The notes under the pieces were generated by a model that worked only from the letters and a program-made list of their open reading frames with translations, was not told the origin of the DNA and searched no databases. From Patiria miniata (Eukaryota > Echinodermata > Asteroidea > Valvatida > Asterinidae), in the NCBI RefSeq assembly GCF_015706575.1, contig NW_024037074.1, positions 15,861,334 to 15,925,333 on the forward strand: a stretch of DNA of 64,000 nt, in the 5' to 3' direction. The translations under genes were made by a program, and so were the position numbers. The stretch's first letter is position 1, and every line of letters begins with the position of its first letter. Positions 56,990 through 64,000 of this stretch are shown in pieces.

Positions 56990-59900
56990 TTACATTGGTG
57001 CAGTTGTGTTCTCGATCAAGTTAATGTGATCATTGGGACGACGGGAACGGCGACGATACCATACTGCAGCCAAGATGACGACAGCGACCACAACGATTGC
57101 CACGACAACCACAGGGATGGCAATCATGGCTGCTGTGGGTTGAAAAAGAAAAACACAAACATCAGTTGAATTGACCTATCGCCGTTTGCGAGTTAGCCAC
57201 ACCCCTTAGACAATCCTATGGAGTTTTTGTACACTAAGTTTTGTTTGTCTCAGATTTTGCGCATCCGCGTCCATTTGTATCATGTAATTAGACAATATTT
57301 CACAAGCTGCGTTGACGCGATTCTACCGCGATTCTACCGCGATAGGTCAATACTGCATTGCAGGGGTAGGGGAAAATTTTAAACAGGAACTGTCTGTAAG
57401 CTGGACTATCTTTTACATTAGGGGACACTGTTCATGTGTGTAAACTTAAATGATTTATCTGGTCTGGAACGTCATCTCATTCAACTGGTCTTGGCATTTT
57501 GGTTGCTATTTACAGGAATGATATTGGCAATTTTAATACAAAGAATTCTACAAATTTTTGTTGAAAAAAATTGATAAAAAGATGCGTTTCTTTCTATGCT
57601 GAAAATGTTTTTCTCTCAGATTCCAAATGTTTGATCTCAAACTAAAGTATGAACATTCTCATGCTTGTATTTGTTCTCTAGGGCCGAAATGCACATGCCA
57701 ATTTGTTGAAACTTTTACTTCAGTTTCGGTTTTACTTCATCAAATCCTATAAAATGACATCCAAACGACATCGAATTCTGTGAATGAGACCAAAACTTAG
57801 AGTACTTCCATTTGGTTTGGTCATCAAAGGCTTTTTCACAACTGAACCCAGAGCTGAAGCCGGGGTTCGATAACCCGGTTAAATGTGCCCCTCTGGCAAA
57901 GTGGTATGGCGCCCTCTAGTATTCATGCACAATGCCTATAGATACTGATAGGGCAACCTACCTTTATTTGACGTAGCGCTGCCTGACTTGCCTCCCTTTC
58001 CACCACCACCACCACCAGAACCATTAGCTCCTGATTAAAAAAAAAAATAATAGAGACATTTAACAGAACTAAAGTCTACATTATTTGGGTTCATTTGGAA
58101 AGGTTTCCATAACATGACATGCTGCATTTACCCAAAAAGTTAGATCCTGCGTAAAATTAGGTCTTGATTCCCACTAACCCTAAACTTGAGACACACTGGA
58201 TGGCTAATGGCGGGTACTTTATTTTTTTGCTTTTATGACTGAAACCTTTTGCAGATTTAATGCAACCTTTCTAAAGGGAAAACAACTTTATTTATCATTT
58301 GACAATGAGAAATTTTTTTTTTTAAATACAAAAAGGAATATGTAAATTTACTTTGAATCCAATTGGTAGATTGAATCAGATTGTGGTTGATTCTTTGTTT
58401 CAACTGTTGTAAGAGGATGCTAGTACCTTGTCCAAAACTATCCAAGATTCATTTAATTATTAAAGTCGCGGAATGTTTGAATTTTTGATTCAATTGATTT
58501 CATTCAACTTATCTGCATGCTTTCAAATTTTCTGAAAGAAGTTCAAGCAATTTTGTAATAGTGTTTTTTCCTCCTGTTTTTGTCCAACTTATGCGACGGG
58601 GAAAGTCCTTTTTTGGGTATTGTACCTGGTTTAGTCACTTTTGCGGAGCCAGTTGTGAATTTGTAAGGAGTTGAATCAGTTACTCCAGCTACAAAATAAA
58701 TTAATATATATATATATATGAATATAATGGTAATTGTAGCACTTTCAACAACAACAAAATAATCTTTTTTTGGAGTGAGTGACATGTTGAAGACATACGG
58801 AGGTAGCGATGTTGCTACATAAATTAGTTGGTCAGTTACAGATGATTAAATTCAAATTTGAAAACCAAATCTAACTTATTTTGGAGAGTTTTTGTTGTGC
58901 AACATGAGAAAGAAGGTAGGGCCTATGCTGATCTTTTTGGGGGTCAAAATGTACCTGGCTTGGTGACTTTTGTGGGATTGTTGGCTGAATCTGTTGGCCC
59001 AGGCATGGTGGTGGCTAAAGAAACAACCATAAAAACAAAAACACAAATTATCATGTATATTATTATCAAATAACCAGGCCCGTCACCAAGGGAGGGGGGG
59101 GGGGGGGGGGGCTGGTGGGGCCGGGCCCACCTTGGCGAGCAATTGGCCCCCAACAGCAAAAGCCATACATGTGTATTTTTACGGTAGTGGGCCCCCCTAG
59201 TTGGTACTATGGCTCCCCTTGACGCTCAGAGCTGGCGACGGGCCTGCACATAACACCTGCCTTTCTTCTCAGATCCTTGGAGTGTTTTTTGAGATGCGGT
59301 GGACACAATCAGAGGGCGCTGTTTAGTTTGAATGTATCTGGGTAAATACAAAAGAGTTTACCCAAACAAAACAGCGCCCTCTTATTGTGTCCAACATATC
59401 TCAAAGAGACTCCTACTGCTCCATGCTCTCATTTTGGTGCAAAAGGGAAGTGCAGTTATGGACAAAATGTGTTTAATATCCAAAAGTGTGTTACTCAATA
59501 AGTTACTGTCAACATTAGCAGTGTACCCCATTGGTTAAACTTTTACAAACACCTCAAGTTTCAACACCCCTTAATCTGTTAAGCATTTAGTTCAGTATTC
59601 AGGCAACATGGGGAGATGGACCAAAAGTATGATGGTAGAAATGTCTACTTTCAGTCAAACATGGACTGAAACATCCAGCCCGTATTGTCCTCCAGATGCA
59701 GCCTGCATGCTGACTCATAGGTGGTTTACGGGTAGCCCAATAAATAGCAACATTTTTAACTATCAAATAAACGCTGCAAATGTGATTGCACCCAGTTACG
59801 GCCGTGCAAAATACATGAATATCTGAATATTGGCCCATCAAACGAATATCCAAACACAGCATTATATCAAACAAAATACTCGAAAATGTAAGCCGTCTCG

Positions 59901-62900
59901 ATGACGAAAAAACATCGGTGATGTAATTTTATTTTTAAAGTTTGAGTGGTTTTGTTTGTCAATTGCCACATTTTTTGTGAACAGCCACTTTACATGCATG
60001 ATTGGAAAGCTACCTTAAAGAACATTAATCCCAAATTGCATCTTAAATTCTGTCAAATATTGGCTAGTCAGCTACAAATCGAGAAAAATACACCAATACA
60101 TACATGTACATGATATTCATAAAAACGTTTTTAACTCAATGTCAGTGTTCAAATATTTGATCAAATCCAAGTCCCAATAATCATATAATAAACTACTTCA
60201 AAAAAGCACAGCACTACCCCCTACTTACTGCAAGGTGCAACAGGCACGAGGCGATCTTGAACAAGGGGAACGGGTGGCAGCCCTGAAGATATGGGATACT
60301 GAAGGGTCAAAGCTAGCTCGATGGCACCATTCATCCGTTTGACCACAACTATCTTGATCTTTAAGCCCCGCTGAACACCATCTTTAAACGGAAATAAACA
60401 AACAAAAGTGAAAAAATAAACAGCATTAAAGGTGCACTTTCATCTAGAATGGGCCTATTTGGTCTCTTGAGAACAGTTCATGCTCCATGCGAATGCGAAG
60501 TGAATTTGATCTCATGAAATATTCACTGCGAAATTCGCTGGAGTTCAAATGTGTTAAACTTTTGCGCATTTGCTGCGCGAAAACATGTCAACAAATTCAG
60601 GTTTGCTTTCGCGTTCACTTTTGCGCCAAGTATTCAGCGCAGTGGCGTTTCCGGGGGGGGGGGGGGGGGGGGGGGGCCACCTTACCCCCCTGGCGGATTT
60701 CTTTGAAAGATATTTTTTTTAGTAACTATTTACATAAATGGTTATAGAGTTCTGACAGGGGAAAAAAAAACAACCAAGCTCCAAAACCATCACAATGCGC
60801 CTTGAAAATCGGCATATGTTTGCCAGTATGCATAATAATGGTCAGTTTTGAAGAGCGCCCCCATTTGGAAGATGGGTACAAGCTGAAAACCCGAACATCA
60901 TGCAATGCAATGGAAAAAGTTCCTGACAAGATCAAAGGTTATTTTGCTTTGTACATAAATTAGTTCCACCATATTTTGGGGTCAGTAGCCCAGTGAAATT
61001 GAACCGAGAAGACATACGGTTTTGATTAATTAAGGGTATCTATCCAGGCAACATTACATTTTACATTACAATAATTCCTTGTATTATTGTGATCTCACCA
61101 AGAGGAACAATGTCGTTGCCGGAAACGTTTCTGGCCAAGTGATAGTTGCGGGCTTCTTCCCGATTATCAACGGTGAACAGAAGACGAACTGGTGTCTCAC
61201 ATTGAAACAACTTCATCTTATAGACAAAATCATTGCCCTGCAAATAAAAGAAATGTCTTACAACTAGTGTGACATGAAGTTCTAGTCAAACTGGCTACCG
61301 TTACGTACACTATTAATACTGATTGTGGGATGGGAACCAACCAACCCCGCAAGAATGGAATGATTGTCAGACCGCAAGTAATTTGAAATGTGTAAAGTAA
61401 TAACTCATTATAAACTAAACATGGGTGGATTTTTCCAGTCGATATCTCATTCAAAAGTGTCTAACTTTTGTATTAATTTGCTAGAAAAACATCAATTTAG
61501 AAAAGAAATCTCTTGTTCAGGATAAAAGTTTAAACAAGCGCAGGGAATGCATCTTTGAAAGTTCCTTGAATGTATTGGTCGATTATTTGCTTTGTAAAAC
61601 CGTTCCTTTTATTTTGGTTTATATTCATAATTTCTAGCTTTTAGCAACTTGACCACAACTTTGGTAGATTCATGCAATTTTTTTTTTTTAATTAGAATTA
61701 TGGTTCTCAATAGGCAATTTCACTGTCAGCACAGGCCTTACATTAAAAAAAAACAGTGACAATTACATTGGAAGTCATGTTGCATGTCAAACCATCACAC
61801 GGGCCACTGTCTGGACGATTGGCTTGGCACTCCATATTGTAATTTACAAAGAATTCATTCTTCATGATGTCAGTGGCAATGGCCTGAAAGGTTGAACACT
61901 CATCATCTGCACCCGGTATCGGGGTCAAGGATACGGTGGGCCCGCGGGTGGAGGTTGGCATCGGGTGATCTGTAATGGAATAACACAGATTAGTTTGAAC
62001 TCATTACGAATTTGTGTGGTCATTGTGCCAGACCCACCTATCTGCATATCTCACCATTGAGAAGCAAGATGCTTAAATAACCTGAAATTTCTGAACATCA
62101 TAGCGATGGGATTCGCCACAGTTCAGGCTGTACTACATTGTATTACATTGTGTTTATTCACTGAAAAATCAATAAAACCACAGAGGGGTCGGGAGGTTTC
62201 GGGGCTACAATGAGCAATAGAGTACAGAAGTGTGACGTCATTTAGAACCAGAAAGTGTAGTGCAAACGAATGGAGTACGCGCGCGTGTTGGTTCACGGGC
62301 TGAATCACGCGCTGATGTCTTTTACACACATTTTGTGCGCGTGATGTATTCACTTTGGTACTCTATAGGAAATGCGGTTTCGGGCGCTACAGTTTCGGGC
62401 AGTCTAGTGCAGTCCTTCTGATTTGAGGCGTGCGATCACACCCCCATGCCGTCACACACCTAAAAGCTTCCCAAAAAGTGTGAATAATCGCACGCCTGAA
62501 TCCCTCTGTACCGCACACCTCGGCATACATTTATGGCATAATTACACTCCATAAAAAAAAAGTATGTCAGTGAAGAGAAAACGGCTTTACTGTGAACCAA
62601 GATGAATGTTATAAAAACAAATACCAGATTGTTCAGTCCCAGTTTGGTCTACAGAATCAGACACCTAGAAAAATTACGCGCCTGGAAAAATCACACGCCT
62701 AGAAAAATCCAGGTGTGCCTTTTTCCACATGCCTGTGATTTTCAAATCAGAAGGACTGTAGTGACTAATGGGTTAACCTCAAGAACTGAAATGTTTAACT
62801 TTCCAGGTTATTGGTGATGGATGGTCACAGTTGTCAACTTACCGCATGGTGGGATGGGAACACGGTCATTCTGTAGAAAAGTCTCATCTCCACACTGTGA

Positions 62901-62927
62901 ATCACCACAGTAAACCTTCAGTCGGAT
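56990..62927 (-). CDS. Paralogous type I membrane protein with six-cysteine modules (5' end outside window)
   Basis: Exons, 5' to 3': 62927-62843, 61969-61767, 61237-61099, 60381-60229, 59014-58955, 58688-58626, 58030-57962, 57132-56990. They match the second half of the neighbouring gene in exon order and phase. A split type-c exon (VYCGDSQC, VPIPPC) is followed by a full a-b-c module: type a CQANRPDSGPCDGLTC, type b FQCETP, type c VAPC. Three stalk exons come next, two of them similar (both ending KVTKPG) and one Gly-rich (GSGGGGGGKGGKSG). Then one membrane helix (IPVVVVAIVVVAVVILAAVW) and a short tail beginning WYRRRSRR. The last acceptor is a NAGNAG (CAGCAG), which could add or drop one Ala. 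Upstream modules and the signal peptide must lie beyond 64000. Function is unknown. Confidence 0.8.
59085..59250. repeat. Repeat-like GC-rich insert with poly-G tract in intron
   Basis: Begins CCAGGCCCGTCACCAAGGGA, runs through a poly-G tract, then GGGCCGGGCCCACCTTGGCG, and ends with GGCGACGGGCCTG, an inverted match to CAGGCCCGTC at the left end. The ends CAGGCCCGTCACC / GGCGACGGGCCTG suggest a small terminal-inverted-repeat element. Confidence 0.65.
59288..59406. repeat. Foldback element, ~118 bp
   Basis: Left arm TTTTGAGATGCGGTGGACAC and AGAGGGCGCTGTTT are mirrored by AAACAGCGCCCTCT, TTGTGTCC and ATCTCAAA. The inner TGGGTAAA/TTTACCCA pair extends the hairpin. It is probably a MITE. Confidence 0.75.
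60637..60900. mobile_element. Possible hAT-like remnant with poly-G tract
   Basis: The end CAGTGGCGTTTCCGG followed by a long G run resembles the ends of the hAT-like elements in copies 2 and 3. TTTTGAAGAGCGCCCCCATTTGG at about 60846 is the reverse complement of an internal part of those elements. The second end was not identified. Confidence 0.45.
62410..62758. mobile_element. MITE-like element with 17-bp terminal inverted repeats
   Basis: Left end CAGTCCTTCTGATTTGA (62410-62426), right end the exact complement (62742-62758). It is flanked by TAGTG on both sides (62405-62409, 62759-62763), a probable 5-bp target duplication. Its interior has CACACGCCTAGAAAAA-type repeated words and no ORF of note. 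It sits in an intron of the second membrane protein gene. Confidence 0.8.
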
Positions 62928-64000
62928 CTGGGGCAAAAAAAAGAGAAGATAGCGAGCGGTTTCTTAACTACACTAAGCAAAAACACCAAGAGGAGAAATT
63001 TACTTTTTAAAGTTGTTACCAGCTGAGAACCAAGAAATATGAATTACATAAAGATAGTTCATTCCAGTATTGCAAAGCAGAACTGTTATTGTTGTCATCG
63101 GGGCTAATTTTGTCTTTCAACACTACTCATGCCCATGCAATGCAGAATTGATCAAAATAGATACACAGTTGAATCTTGTTAGTACAAACTCTGTTAATAC
63201 AAAATTCTGGTTATAACAAACAAAGTCTTAGCTCAACTGTGCATTTATGTGCACGATGAATGGGACTGATGTTCCTCTTAACACAAAATTCTGATATAAC
63301 AAACAATTTGGCTAGGTCCGAACAAGTTTGTATTAACGAGACATGACTGTACTGGTTACTCATTGGTCTCAAGATGTGGTTACTGGAGTGGTACGCGACA
63401 CGTTTTGACTGCACACTGCTAAACTTCATCAGGCGATAGCTACAGCTGATTGTGCTGCTCTATTTACAGTGGTTAGTGGGACCCTGGCGTCAGTAAAGTC
63501 CTAGCATGATTGGTGGAATCCTGGCTTGACGGGGCTGGTAGAATTCTTCGCGATTGTGTGACATCCAATTGTGGTTAAGGGAGAAAATACTGAAACGACT
63601 GCCAAAAAGGCCCTTCTTTTTCGTTGCTCATCACCTGGGTCCAATTTCAAGGCGCTGCTTAATAGTTAACACAAAAGTTGTTTTTAGCATAGCAGAAAAA
63701 TTTGCTAACCTTAAGCGCTATTTCGCAGCGTGTATGTTGCTAACGGTCACGCGTGCATGGAGATTTTCACTGTTACGTCACTAAGATAGCAAATTTTTCC
63801 TCCAAAGTAAGCGTGCCTTTTGCTGTGCTTATGCTTATGGTCTCCATGAAATAGACGGAGGCTCTGTCACGGTGCTTAGCAGCGCCATGAAATTGGGCCC
63901 TGTTCTTAGTGTGAATGACTTGGGTTGAATACAATAGTCCTGTCACCAGACTTGTGATCGTCTTGTGACTGTCTTGTGACTTGACTTGTGATTGCCTAGT
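62928..64000. other. Intron of the second membrane protein gene, right edge
   Basis: No further module exon was recognised before the window ends. TAATACAAAATTCTG and TATAACAAAC words at about 63195-63310 look like a decayed repeat similar in style to 42243-42356. Confidence 0.45.

Overview
This is eukaryotic genomic DNA with introns, GT-AG splice sites and abundant repeats. The gene content (Rab27, an ER thioredoxin/PDI-like membrane protein, rhodopsin-class intronless GPCRs, a death-domain ORF), the TTAGGG telomere-type repeat and frequent ACATGTA words suggest a marine invertebrate deuterostome, most likely an echinoderm. That assignment is inference; no species can be named from this window. 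Exon boundaries below were derived by hand from splice signals, reading phase and protein continuity.

Layout. 1-8 kb: the last two coding exons of a Rab27 gene (+) and a long 3' region. 8.1-13.2 kb: a complete 8-exon gene on the minus strand for a membrane protein with a CDEC thioredoxin domain, a second degenerate thioredoxin domain, one C-terminal membrane helix and a KKAV ER-retrieval tail. 13.5-40.6 kb: three copies of an ~8-9 kb duplicated segment, arranged as one full copy, one 3'-truncated copy and one 5'-truncated copy. Each copy carries intronless GPCR gene(s) (-), an orphan FIRST exon of a thioredoxin gene (-) and, in copies 1 and 3, head-to-head with it, a FIRST exon of a methyltransferase gene (+). 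Between copies 2 and 3 lies a 3.6 kb insertion that begins with (TTAGGG)n and contains a large inverted repeat, each arm of which encodes a small death-domain ORF. 41.7-43.2 kb: the shared downstream methyltransferase exons (+). 44-52 kb and 57-63 kb: two tandem paralogous multi-exon type I membrane protein genes (-). Their ectodomains repeat a six-cysteine module that I do not recognise. The second paralog runs off the right edge.

The central idea: none of the duplicated first exons has its own downstream exons. All four thioredoxin first exons (12.2, 19.0, 28.1 and 37.4 kb) are intact, on one strand, end in the same phase (1) at a GTAAG donor, and lie upstream of a single set of constant exons 2-8. 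The two methyltransferase first exons likewise share one set of exons 2-4 at the opposite end. Tandem duplication of a segment containing the 5' ends of a divergent gene pair has therefore produced two outward-facing 'variable first exon + constant exons' arrays that share the same duplicated segments, with GPCR genes nested in the intervening introns. This resembles UGT1A/protocadherin organisation, but here it affects two divergent genes at once. Whether the distal first exons are transcribed and spliced cannot be seen from DNA alone.

Mobile DNA. A hAT-like element with perfect 8-bp target duplications sits in copies 2 and 3, and the empty site is preserved in copy 1. There are also a TTAA-flanked hairpin element in copy 3, a tRNA-type SINE in the methyltransferase intron, and several foldback/MITE-like sequences in introns of the right-hand gene.
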